From the NCBI RefSeq assembly GCF_001675165.1, contig NZ_LROS01000027.1, positions 1 through 40,755 of the forward strand: 40,755 nt of DNA, in the 5' to 3' direction. The notes beneath the pieces are model-generated. The model was not told the DNA's origin, did not search any database, and was given only the letters and a program-made list of their open reading frames with translations. Positions 9,955 through 17,662 of this stretch are shown here, piece after piece (positions within the stretch are counted from its first letter, which is position 1; every line of letters starts with the position of its first letter). Made by a program: the position numbers and the translations under genes. This DNA comes from Clostridium ragsdalei P11 (GTDB lineage Bacteria > Bacillota > Clostridia > Clostridiales > Clostridiaceae).

Positions 9955-10018
9955 TATATAGGGTTTCTAGATTAAAAATTGGTTTGATATAGGCCATATG
10001 CTGCTAAATTTCACTGAG
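9955..10018 (+). repeat. Solo end of the palindromic MITE family
   Basis: TATATAGGGTTTCTAGATTA and the following bases, including GGCCATATGCTGCTAAA and TTTCACT, resemble the left end of the MITE at 14685. Only about 65 bases are present, so it is a remnant. Confidence 0.4.
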
Positions 10019-10052
10019 AATCCCATAAATTAATCTTGTAGAAGGTGGTTAT

Positions 10053-10142
10053 ATGAGGTTTGGTTTTATGTTTGTTGCTGGACTTATTTGCGCTGCTATA
10101 ATTATTATGGTTGTAAAAGATAGAAAGTCAAATAAAAAGTAA
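10053..10142 (+). CDS. 29-residue membrane peptide
   Basis: This small frame is preceded by a good ribosome site (GAAGGTGG, six bases before ATG). It encodes MRFGFMFVAGLICAAIIIM, a single membrane span, followed by a positively charged tail (KDRKSNKK). It lies between the ABC permease and the response regulator, in the same direction. The positive-inside rule places the tail in the cytosol. It could be a small accessory or regulatory subunit of the transporter or kinase; no homologue is recognised. The strong ribosome site and clean topology argue that it is real. Confidence 0.55.
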   Translation: MRFGFMFVAGLICAAIIIMVVKDRKSNKK

Positions 10143-10208
10143 AGAAAACAAATTGTTTCTCTAATTAAATATACAGTGCCATTGGCTGCGAATTTACACG
10201 GATAACTA

Positions 10209-10253
10209 TTGATAAGCACCAGATAAAAAAATATTTCATCTGGTGCTTATCAA
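10209..10253 (+). terminator. Perfect 16-bp hairpin before the response regulator
   Basis: TTGATAAGCACCAGAT is exactly complementary to ATCTGGTGCTTATCAA around a 13-base AT loop. The following T-run is short (TTTGTG), so it may be a weak terminator or processing site between the transporter and the two-component genes. The arm resembles hairpin I of the modular repeat (CACCTGATGCTTATTAA), but no core is present. Confidence 0.5.
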
Positions 10254-10329
10254 TTTGTGTATATAACTAGACAAAAACCTTATTTAGTGTATAGAATATA
10301 TTTTAAAGATATATTGTGGAGGTGCTAAG

Positions 10330-11028
10330 TTGAATAAAATATTACTTCTAGAAGATGATGAGGCACTGGCACTTGGAATTGATTTTACTCTTCAAGATGA
10401 GGGATATGAAGTGAAAAGGTATTCCTGTGTTAGTGAAGCTAAAAAAATTTTTGACAGTGAAACTTTTGATATTATTATACTGGATGTAATGTTACCAGAT
10501 GGAAGTGGATATGATGTATGTAAATATATACGTAAAAAAAGCCAGATTCCAGTAATATTTCTAACTGCTTGTGACGAAGAAGTAAACGTTGTTTTAGGAC
10601 TTGATATAGGTGCGGACGATTATATATCAAAACCATTTAGAGTAAAAGAATTCATTTCTAGAATTAAGGCAATTTTGAGAAGAACGGAAAAAAACAATTC
10701 GGATAAGAGTGATATATTAAAATCTGGAAAAATTGTTTTAAATACAACCAAATTAGAAGCCTATAGAAATGGATGTGATATGTCCCTTTCTATGCAAGAG
10801 TATAAATTGTTATTGCTTTTTATGACTAATCCAAAAAGGGCTATGAATAGAGAAGAAATACTAGACAAGCTTAGTGATGGAAGTGGAGATTACTTCGATA
10901 CAAATACGCTTTCCGTGTATATAAAGAGGATAAGAGAAAAAATAGAGGAGGACTCTTCAAATCCTAAGTATATAAAAACAAAAAGAGGATTTGGATATGA
11001 GTGGGATTTGGAAGTTGAAAAGGAGTAA
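10330..11028 (+). CDS. OmpR-family response regulator
   Basis: The protein has 232 residues. The receiver domain contains acidic pair EDDE, phosphoacceptor Asp in IIILDVMLPDGSGYDV (about residue 51), Thr in VIFLTA and Lys in YISKPF. The C-terminal winged helix ends in IKTKRGFGYEWDL. The start is TTG, chosen because GGAGGTG lies at proper spacing and the protein begins at the normal family position (NKILLLEDDE). It controls genes in response to the kinase encoded three bases downstream, and the ABC exporter upstream is a likely target by proximity. Confidence 0.95.
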   Translation: MNKILLLEDDEALALGIDFTLQDEGYEVKRYSCVSEAKKIFDSETFDIIILDVMLPDGSGYDVCKYIRKKSQIPVIFLTACDEEVNVVLGLDIGADDYISKPFRVKEFISRIKAILRRTEKNNSDKSDILKSGKIVLNTTKLEAYRNGCDMSLSMQEYKLLLLFMTNPKRAMNREEILDKLSDGSGDYFDTNTLSVYIKRIREKIEEDSSNPKYIKTKRGFGYEWDLEVEKE

Positions 11029-11031
11029 AAT

Positions 11032-12279
11032 ATGAAGGAGTATTATGAAAATCCGGAAATTAGGAAAAGTTCCTGTATTATATTGATTTTAGCTTTATTG
11101 TCAATACTTATAAGTTCTTATACTATTGATAAGAGTTATGAAAGAATAAAGGATAGTTATGTAGATAATAATGCAGCTGTTGTTGGTAAAATAGTAAAGA
11201 CTCATCCTGAATTGAAAAATGAAGTGGTAGCTATTATAACGAAAAATAGCAGTGGGGAAGATATAAAAAGTGGAAGAGAAATACTAAAATATTATGGATA
11301 TAGCACAGAATTGAATATAGGCTTGATGCCTCAATTGGAAAATAACTATAGAAATTTAATTAAATTTTTACTTACTTCTATGGTTTGTTTTTTTGCAATA
11401 GTGTTTTTAACAAATGCTATTTTATATATAAGAATATATAAAAAACTTGAAAAACTTATACTAGCAGCAAAAAATATGTTAGATTATAATTTTGACATAA
11501 GAATTTATGAAAATGCAGAAGGTACTTTTGCAAAGTTCGCCTATGCTTTTGATAACATGAGGGTGATTTTAAAAAATAATTTTTCACAAATACAGCATGA
11601 AAAAGATTTTTTAGTTAACACTCTGTCGGATATATCACATCAAATAAAAACTCCAATTTCGTCCCTTATAATATATAACGATATACTTTTGAATAGAAAG
11701 ATAGATGATAATAAGAAAATTGAATTTTTAGAAAATAGTAAAAACCAATTAAATAGAATTGAATGGCTTGTGAAAAGCTTACTCCAACTTGCAAAATTAG
11801 ATGCAGGTGCAATAAAGTTTAAAATGATAAGTTTAGATATAAATAAAACTGTAATGGAATCTTTAAAATTCTTAGATATAAAAGCAGAAAGTAAGAATGT
11901 TAAACTCAAATTTTATCCTGGCAGAGATAAAATTATGTTAAAGCATGATCATAATTGGATAAGTGAAGCAATTGTAAATGTAATTAAGAATGCAATTGAA
12001 CACACGAAGTCTGGTGGGGAAGTTAATGTGTTTACTGAAGTAAGTCAGGTTTGTACCAGGATCATAGTTAAAGACAATGGAGAAGGAATACCGAAAGAAG
12101 AACTTAAACATGTTTTTGAAAGATTTTATAAGGGAAAGACGAATAAAAGTACTGAATCTATTGGAATTGGTCTTGCCCTTTCAAAATCCATAATCGATGG
12201 AAACGGTGGTATGATTGATGTAAAAAGTAAGATAGGTAAGGGAACTGTTTTCACTATTACTTTTTTAAATACAAATTAA
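11032..12279 (+). CDS. Sensor histidine kinase
   Basis: A 415-residue kinase. TM1 is CIILILALLSILISSYTI and TM2 is about residues 110-132 (LLTSMVCFFAIVFLTNAILY), enclosing a small extracytoplasmic domain of about 75 residues. A linker is followed by the dimerisation/phosphoacceptor helix SDISHQIKTPISSLIIYND (His near residue 203) and the HATPase domain with N-box NVIKNAIEHT, G1 DNGEGIP, F-box FERFYKG and G2 GIGLALSKSI. It is encoded three bases after its regulator and is surely translated with it. The signal is unknown; with the upstream exporter, an antibiotic or envelope signal is plausible. Confidence 0.95.
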   Translation: MKEYYENPEIRKSSCIILILALLSILISSYTIDKSYERIKDSYVDNNAAVVGKIVKTHPELKNEVVAIITKNSSGEDIKSGREILKYYGYSTELNIGLMPQLENNYRNLIKFLLTSMVCFFAIVFLTNAILYIRIYKKLEKLILAAKNMLDYNFDIRIYENAEGTFAKFAYAFDNMRVILKNNFSQIQHEKDFLVNTLSDISHQIKTPISSLIIYNDILLNRKIDDNKKIEFLENSKNQLNRIEWLVKSLLQLAKLDAGAIKFKMISLDINKTVMESLKFLDIKAESKNVKLKFYPGRDKIMLKHDHNWISEAIVNVIKNAIEHTKSGGEVNVFTEVSQVCTRIIVKDNGEGIPKEELKHVFERFYKGKTNKSTESIGIGLALSKSIIDGNGGMIDVKSKIGKGTVFTITFLNTN

Positions 12280-12309
12280 ATAGAGATTTTTTACTTATAG
12301 ATTTTATGT

Positions 12310-13002
12310 TTACTCTGACATATTTTTCAATCCTTCAATATCCTTAATATGAAAAGATGATCTGTTAAAATCAATGAGTCCCTCATCTCTCATATTACAC
12401 ATTTCCCGTGAAAGGGAAGGCCTTGAAACATTTAAAAATTCGGCTAATTCATTTCGTTTTAAGGGAAGTTTGAAAGTACTTTTTCCTGATTTTTTATATT
12501 GTTCTATTAAAAAGGTACTTATTTTACCTCTCAAGTTTTTGATATTTAAATACTCTACATGTTTGTTTAGTACTAGTGCCCTATTGGATATAATTTTAAA
12601 CATATTACGGATAAGTGTACGATGCCATGAGCACATGTTTTTACATTCACCTATAATTTTTTCACCAGGTAAAAATAAAACTGTACACTTATCTTGGGCT
12701 TCAACGGTAGCAGGAAGTACAGATTTTCCTGAAAAAACAGCCATTTCACCAAACATGTCTCCTGGATTCAAATTTGTCATAAACATTCTGTTTCCTGCAG
12801 CATTTTCCTTTACTACAACAGCTTTCCCAGCTATTACAATTCCAACGCTTTTAAATTCATCTCCACTTATAGCAATCAAATCATTTTTCTTGAATTGACT
12901 GATTTTAGGTTTAATGCAATTTAGCATGACAGTAATATCTTCTTTAGTAATATCTTGAAATAAGCTAATTTTTGATAATATATCTACATATTTTTCAAAC
13001 AT
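12310..13002 (-). CDS. Crp/Fnr-family regulator (HcpR-like by context)
   Basis: The protein has 230 residues. The N-terminal cyclic-nucleotide-binding-like beta barrel contains GDMFGEMAVFSGKSVLPATVEA. The C-terminal helix-turn-helix has LPLKRNELAEFLNVSRPSLS followed by REMCNMRDEGLIDF. No Fnr-type N-terminal cysteine cluster is present. It is divergent from the hybrid-cluster protein gene across 107 bases, the usual arrangement of HcpR, which activates hcp under nitrosative stress, probably with a haem or NO sensor. Calling it HcpR is inference from neighbourhood. The start follows GGTGATTAA on the reverse strand. Confidence 0.85.
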   Translation of the reverse strand: MFEKYVDILSKISLFQDITKEDITVMLNCIKPKISQFKKNDLIAISGDEFKSVGIVIAGKAVVVKENAAGNRMFMTNLNPGDMFGEMAVFSGKSVLPATVEAQDKCTVLFLPGEKIIGECKNMCSWHRTLIRNMFKIISNRALVLNKHVEYLNIKNLRGKISTFLIEQYKKSGKSTFKLPLKRNELAEFLNVSRPSLSREMCNMRDEGLIDFNRSSFHIKDIEGLKNMSE

Positions 13003-13019
13003 TTAATCACCTTTAATTT

Positions 13020-13035
13020 GGTAACAGAGGATACC
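13020..13035 (+). promoter_or_regulatory. Candidate Crp/Fnr operator between regulator and hcp
   Basis: GGTAAC-AGAG-GATACC is an inverted repeat (five of six positions symmetric), the spacing expected for a Crp/Fnr dimer. The right half would overlap the -35 of a hcp promoter with -10 TATATT at 13052-13057. Confidence 0.4.
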
Positions 13036-13109
13036 GATTTATTACCATTATTATATTATACTCATCTCATAAAAGCAATTAAAAAATAATAAGGTTATGG
13101 GGTGTAAAT

Positions 13110-14675
13110 ATGGATAATATGTTTTGTTTTCAATGCGAGCAAACTGCTTGTGGAAGTGGGTGTACAAAAGTAGGGGCATGTGGAAAGCAGCCTGATGTTG
13201 CAAATAAACAGGATAAGCTTACATGTAAACTCATAGAACTTGCCTATGCTGCTGAAGGAAAAAATAGAGATAAAGCTGCAGATGAAGTTATGATGGAAGG
13301 TTTGTTTTCAACTGTTACTAATGTAAATTTTGATGTATCAAGGATTGATGAAATTATAAATGCCGTAGAAGTACAAAGTGAAAAATTTCAAGCTGACAGC
13401 AAATTTAATTTTAATGGACTTTGGGATGGAGATACTGATATTGTATCCCTTCGCTCTACACTTCTTTTTGGAATTCGTGGTATGGCAGCATATGCATATC
13501 ATGCCTATAAGCTTGGTAAAAAAGACGAAGAAGTTATGGATTGGTTCTATAAAGGTATGAGAGCAGTTGGGGGAACGCATTCAGTAGAAGAGTGGCTAAA
13601 CATTTTAATGGAATTTGGCGGTGTCAACTTAAAGTGTATGGCATTATTAGATGAAGCTAATACATCTGCTTATGGACAACCAGCTCCTGTAAAAGTAACT
13701 ACAAATGTTGAAAAAGGACCATTTATAGTTATTACAGGCCATGATTTATATGATTTAAAGATGCTCCTTGAACAGACAGAGGGAAAAGGAATAAATATAT
13801 ACACTCATGGAGAAATGCTTCCTGCACATGGATATCCTGAACTTAAAAAATATAAACATTTAAAGGGAAACTTTGGTACTGCATGGCAGAATCAAAAAAA
13901 GGAATTTGACAATATTCCTGCACCTATATTATTTACAACTAATTGTCTTGTACCTCCAAATGAAAATTATTCAGATAGGATATTTACTACAGATGTTGTA
14001 GGATTCCCTGGACTTAAACATATTACGGCAGATGAAAATGGAAGAAAAGATTTTAGTGAAATTATAAATAAAGCACTTGAACTTGGTGGATATACTGAAG
14101 ATAAAAATTTTACAGGTATAAATGGTGGAAGTGTTCTCACAACTGGATTTGCCCATGATGCAGTGCTTGGTGTAGCAGATAAAATAGTAGAAACAATTAA
14201 AAATGGAGGAATTAAGCACATATTCCTGGTAGGAGGCTGTGACGGAGCAAAACCTGGAAGAAACTATTATACTGAATTTGTGAAAAAAGCACCAAAGGAC
14301 AGTCTTATATTAACTCTTGCCTGTGGCAAATATCGTTTTAATGATTTAGATTTAGGAGATATTCAAGGTATTCCACGTATTATTGATGTTGGTCAGTGTA
14401 ATGATGCTTATTCTGCTATACAGATTGCTTTAGCACTTGCAAATGTATTTAAATGTGGAGTAAATGATTTACCTCTTACACTAGTACTGTCATGGTATGA
14501 ACAAAAAGCTGTATGTATACTGCTTACTTTACTATCCCTTGGAATCAAAAACATTTATGTAGGACCTTCTATTCCAGCATTTTTCTCATCAAATGTGTTG
14601 AATGTTTTAGTTGATAAATTTAGCATAAAGCCTACTACAACAGTAGATGATGATTTAAAAGCTATATTGAAATAA
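13110..14675 (+). CDS. hcp: Hybrid-cluster protein (hydroxylamine/NO reductase)
   Basis: A 521-residue Hcp. The N-terminal cysteines C6-x2-C9-x8-C18-x5-C24 (FCFQCEQTACGSGCTKVGAC) bind the cubane cluster. Hybrid-cluster ligands are visible in ITGHDLYDLKMLLEQTEGKG, FTTNCLVPP, GGCDGAKPGRNYY and LACGKYRFN. The enzyme reduces hydroxylamine in vitro and NO to N2O in vivo, protecting against nitrosative stress in anaerobes. It is somewhat shorter than the usual ~540-550 residues but has no obvious lesion. The gene is monocistronic and divergent from a Crp/Fnr regulator. Confidence 0.96.
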   Translation: MDNMFCFQCEQTACGSGCTKVGACGKQPDVANKQDKLTCKLIELAYAAEGKNRDKAADEVMMEGLFSTVTNVNFDVSRIDEIINAVEVQSEKFQADSKFNFNGLWDGDTDIVSLRSTLLFGIRGMAAYAYHAYKLGKKDEEVMDWFYKGMRAVGGTHSVEEWLNILMEFGGVNLKCMALLDEANTSAYGQPAPVKVTTNVEKGPFIVITGHDLYDLKMLLEQTEGKGINIYTHGEMLPAHGYPELKKYKHLKGNFGTAWQNQKKEFDNIPAPILFTTNCLVPPNENYSDRIFTTDVVGFPGLKHITADENGRKDFSEIINKALELGGYTEDKNFTGINGGSVLTTGFAHDAVLGVADKIVETIKNGGIKHIFLVGGCDGAKPGRNYYTEFVKKAPKDSLILTLACGKYRFNDLDLGDIQGIPRIIDVGQCNDAYSAIQIALALANVFKCGVNDLPLTLVLSWYEQKAVCILLTLLSLGIKNIYVGPSIPAFFSSNVLNVLVDKFSIKPTTTVDDDLKAILK

Positions 14676-14684
14676 GATAGAATA

Positions 14685-14953
14685 TATATAGAGAGTTTCT
14701 AAGTAGAAAGTTTACTTATACAAGCCATATACTAATAAAATGCATCACACTAAAAACTTTTTGTAAGTCTAAAGCTCGGTATTTTCAAAATCTAAAGAAG
14801 CTTATATAAACTCGTACCTCAGACAAATATAAGCTTCTAAGATTTTCTAAAATACCTCGCTAAGACTTATAAAAAAAGTTTTTAAGTGTGATTTTAATTT
14901 TATTAGTATTATTTTATGTATAATTTAAAATTTCAATTAGAATGGCTATATAT
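14685..14953 (+). mobile_element. Palindromic MITE, copy M1
   Basis: Both ends begin TATA and carry a TTCTAA...ACTTATA-like terminal motif. The interior is a long imperfect inverted repeat: arms about 14744-14806 and 14826-14891 pair for ~60 bases around the loop AACTCGTACCTCAGACAA. It has no coding capacity. The same loop recurs in the copy at 40371. Confidence 0.7.
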
Positions 14954-15127
14954 AGAGTCTGTAGAGGAAAAATCAACTTATGTTTCAAATATCTTTACAA
15001 TCACAAGTACGGTTAAATATTTTTATAAATTTTCCACTAAGACTTATATACAAAATATTTAAATGTGCTTATTTATTGTAAAAATATTTCTATGTATAAG
15101 TTGATTTTTAAGTTAGAAAACTTACAC
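14947..15127 (+). mobile_element. Palindromic MITE, internally deleted copy M2
   Basis: It abuts M1 at a shared TATATATA. The left end TATAGAGTCTGTAGAGGAAA and right end (GTATAAGTTGATTTTTAAGT) are complementary over ~45 bases with mismatches. The interior shares ACTAAGACTTATATACAAAA with the 40371 copy but lacks its long central hairpin. Confidence 0.6.
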
Positions 15128-15430
15128 ATATAGGGTTTTCAATTTAAAAGTTAACTCTTCAATACAACTTCTAGAAGAAGGTTTAAACAATCTAGCTTTA
15201 AGATAATTCCATATATTCTCCTGAGGATTCATATATGGTGAATAACGTGGAAGATAAATAAGCTTCAGTTTTTCCTTAACCTTTTGGTAAAAACTTTAAA
15301 TTAGGAAACTAGTATGATTCTTAGCATTATCAAGGAATACAACAACCTTTTTGCCATGATTAATTTTCATTAAATATTCCAAATGTGATTTTACTTCTTC
15401 GTAAAGAAAATATATATACAATGTAAATAT
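15122..15430 (-). pseudogene. IS630-family transposase remnant
   Basis: Read on the reverse strand, the fragment shows the C-terminal DDE region: EEVKSHLEYLMKINHGKK, VVVFLDNAKNHTS (second catalytic Asp), then YLPRYSPYMNPQENIWNYLK (catalytic Glu) and a short tail. A TAA interrupts the frame once, after NHTSFLI; the frame is unchanged on both sides, so this is a nonsense mutation, not a frameshift. The N-terminal half is missing. The stop codon lies at the outer end of a terminal motif (TATAGGGTTTTCAATT at 15129) resembling the ends of the neighbouring MITEs, so this family may have mobilised them. Confidence 0.8.
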
Positions 15431-15478
15431 GGAAAATTTATGTTATAATTTTAGAGGTTAGAGATGGAGGTTTGATTA

Positions 15479-16186
15479 ATGGGCGAAAGGCTGCTGATAG
15501 TTGAAGATGATGAGGCAATTGCAAACATATTAAAGGAACACCTTGAAAAGGAAGGGTATGAAGTTAATTGGGCATCAAGTGGCAAAGAGGGGCTAGAAGA
15601 CTTTAAGACATATGAATTTGCACTTGTAATGATAGATATAATGCTTCCCGAAATGGATGGCTTTACTCTTTGCAAGAATATAAGATGGATAAATGAAGAT
15701 ATACCTGTGATGATAGTAAGTGCAAAACAAACAGAAATGGATAAAGTGAAAGGATTAAAGCTTGGAGCAGATGATTATATAACAAAACCTTTTAGTTTGA
15801 TTGAAGTTTCTGCAAGAATTGAAGCACATTTAAGAAGGTATAAAAAGGTAGATAGAGAGTCTGCCATAAATGGAATATTAAAATTTAAAAATGGACTTAT
15901 TATAATACCTGAAGAAAAAAAGGTTACTGTGAATGAAAAAGAAATTCAAATGACTATAAAAGAATTTGAACTTTTAAGTCTTATGGCACAAAACCCCAAT
16001 AAGGTATTTTCAAAAGAAGAATTATATCATCACATATGGGATAGTATGGATGTTGAAGGAAACAATACTGTAACTGTACATATAAAAGAACTTAGAGAAA
16101 AAATAGGAGACAGTAGCAAAAATCCTACTTTTATAAAAACCGTATGGGGGGTAGGTTATAAGTTTATAGGAGAAAAGAATGTATAG
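15479..16186 (+). CDS. OmpR-family response regulator (second system)
   Basis: The 235-residue regulator has a receiver with VEDDE, phosphoacceptor Asp in ALVMIDIMLPEMDGF (about residue 53) and switch Lys in YITKPF. The winged-helix output domain ends in IKTVWGVGYKFIGE. The ATG follows GGAGGTTTGATTA. The cognate kinase is probably the one at 18836, but a separately terminated cassette of three genes lies between. A terminator follows the stop codon closely, so the regulator forms its own transcript. Confidence 0.94.
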   Translation: MGERLLIVEDDEAIANILKEHLEKEGYEVNWASSGKEGLEDFKTYEFALVMIDIMLPEMDGFTLCKNIRWINEDIPVMIVSAKQTEMDKVKGLKLGADDYITKPFSLIEVSARIEAHLRRYKKVDRESAINGILKFKNGLIIIPEEKKVTVNEKEIQMTIKEFELLSLMAQNPNKVFSKEELYHHIWDSMDVEGNNTVTVHIKELREKIGDSSKNPTFIKTVWGVGYKFIGEKNV

Positions 16187-16221
16187 AGATATAATATGGA
16201 ACAAAACAAGATAATGCTTAA

Positions 16222-16267
16222 TGCAGTTATTTGAAACATTTTATATTCAAGTAGCTGCAATTTTTTT
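16222..16267 (+). terminator. Terminator after the response regulator
   Basis: TGCAGTTATTTGA pairs with TCAAGTAGCTGCA (13 bp with two G-U pairs), followed by a run of T. It separates the regulator from the DUF1835 cassette. Confidence 0.8.
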
Positions 16268-16335
16268 AAAAGTTTTGAAAGGTATTTTGTATTTAATTAC
16301 AGATTTAAAAGTAAAAAATCAGTAGGGGGATAACT

Positions 16336-17373
16336 ATGAACAAGATAATTAACATATGTTTTTCAGAAAGTGCAAAAGGAAATTTTGAACATGCTATTAG
16401 TACTGAAATACTTCAAGATAATCAAGAGGTAATATTTTTTCTTGATGATCTTTCACAAGGATCTATAAAGGATGGAATAAATATTGAGGAAAGAATCAAT
16501 TGGTATGATATTTTTAAGAGAGAAAATCAATTAAAGCCAGTTGTTGATTATGATATAGATGATTTAAAAGAAAATTATAGTACATTTCATGGTGAAATTT
16601 CTAAAGTAGATGATAGTGATATTTTATATTTATGGTATGGCTCTAGTAGAGAGTTCTGCGGAATGTTATATGCTTTAGAGCTTTTTAAAAATAGAAATTT
16701 ATATATATATTTAATAAATGTAAAAGATACAGTTATTAAACGTAAAGAAATTGAATTTAAGGCTAGGTCTACTGGAGAAATTATACCGGAGAACATAGAA
16801 AAATATGCAGCTGCAAAAAGAAAGCTGGATTCAAATGAATATAGGGAGCTTCTTGACAGATGGGAATTACTAAAAAAAGATAACTCCATATTACGTGTTA
16901 TTAAAGATGGAAAGTTAGAAAGTGTAGATGAAAATTATTTTGACATAGATATACTAAAATACACACCAAAAGAATTTAGAAATCTCATAAGAACAATAGG
17001 AGATGTATTAGGCAAAAGTGAAGAAAAAATTTCAGATGAATACATATTCTGGAGAATAAAAGAATTAATTAAATCAGGAAAAATAGAACACAATGGTAAA
17101 TTTGGAGTTATAGGAATGGAAATAAAAATAACTGAAGAAGGATTAAAATATTTAAGTAAGGATAAAGATGCCATGAAGATTTGGGAAGAGGATAGAAAAG
17201 AATCAGAAGCGGAACAAGAGACAGAAAATAAATACAGAGAACAAGGTAGAATGGAAGAAAGAATAGATATGGCGAAAAAATTGAAAGATGTTTTAGATGG
17301 TAAGACTATAGCAGATAAAACAGGATTAAGTATAGAACAAGTTAAAAGTTTGGAGGGAAATTATGGATTATAA
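16336..17373 (+). CDS. DUF1835/DUF3658-type protein, first paralogue
   Basis: A 345-residue soluble protein. The N-terminal half fits DUF1835 (ICFSESAKGNF near the start, FFLDDLSQGSIKDG at about 37, INWYD, and LYLWYGSSREFCGMLYALEL). The region FDIDILKYTPKEFRNLIRTI to KSGKIEHNGKFGV fits DUF3658. Molecular function is unknown for both. The extreme C-terminus (MAKKLKDVLDGKTIADKTGL plus SIEQVKSLEG) looks like the short helical tail found on Rpn/PD-(D/E)XK transposase-like nucleases, an unusual combination. A strong ribosome site GTAGGGGGATAACT precedes ATG. The last 11 bases overlap the next gene. It is paralogous to the gene at 17655. Confidence 0.75.
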   Translation: MNKIINICFSESAKGNFEHAISTEILQDNQEVIFFLDDLSQGSIKDGINIEERINWYDIFKRENQLKPVVDYDIDDLKENYSTFHGEISKVDDSDILYLWYGSSREFCGMLYALELFKNRNLYIYLINVKDTVIKRKEIEFKARSTGEIIPENIEKYAAAKRKLDSNEYRELLDRWELLKKDNSILRVIKDGKLESVDENYFDIDILKYTPKEFRNLIRTIGDVLGKSEEKISDEYIFWRIKELIKSGKIEHNGKFGVIGMEIKITEEGLKYLSKDKDAMKIWEEDRKESEAEQETENKYREQGRMEERIDMAKKLKDVLDGKTIADKTGLSIEQVKSLEGNYGL

Positions 17374-17662
17374 AATTGTTCTGATGCTTGCAGCAGCAGG
17401 ATTTCTAATATGGATAGTGGCTGATATAAGCCAAATACGAAGTGATAATATGAGAATGAATGCAACTTTGAATAGGATTGCTAGAAAAATAGGAGCATTT
17501 GATACATTAAAGGATGAATTAAAAAAGCTTATTTTAGAGAATGAAAGAATTAAAGCAATTAAATTATATAGAGAGTCTACAGGGTGTGGGTTAGTTGAAG
17601 CTAAGGAATACATCGATAGTTTAAAGCAAGAACTAAATAAGGAGCAGGATAAGTATGAATAA
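17363..17662 (+). CDS. Membrane-anchored L7/L12 C-terminal-domain-like protein
   Basis: The protein has 99 residues. It starts with one membrane span (IVLMLAAAGFLIWIVADI, about 4-21), then a short coiled region (QIRSDNMRMNATLNRIARKI). It ends with a sequence like the ribosomal L7/L12 C-terminal domain (ERIKAIKLYRESTGCGLVEA, KEYIDSL), including the helix that in L7/L12 touches translation factors. It is too short and membrane-bound to be ribosomal L7/L12 itself. It overlaps both neighbours (11 and 8 bases), so the three proteins are translationally coupled and probably act together. Confidence 0.75.
   Translation: MDYKIVLMLAAAGFLIWIVADISQIRSDNMRMNATLNRIARKIGAFDTLKDELKKLILENERIKAIKLYRESTGCGLVEAKEYIDSLKQELNKEQDKYE

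Noticed and set aside
10209-10253. Hairpin as another copy of the modular element
   Set aside because: Only one arm resembles hairpin I; no linker, hairpin II or TTATCC/GGATAA core.
12374-12898. 174-codon open frame opposite the Crp/Fnr gene
   Set aside because: It is a shadow of a clear Crp/Fnr protein, has no ribosome site and gives an unpatterned sequence.
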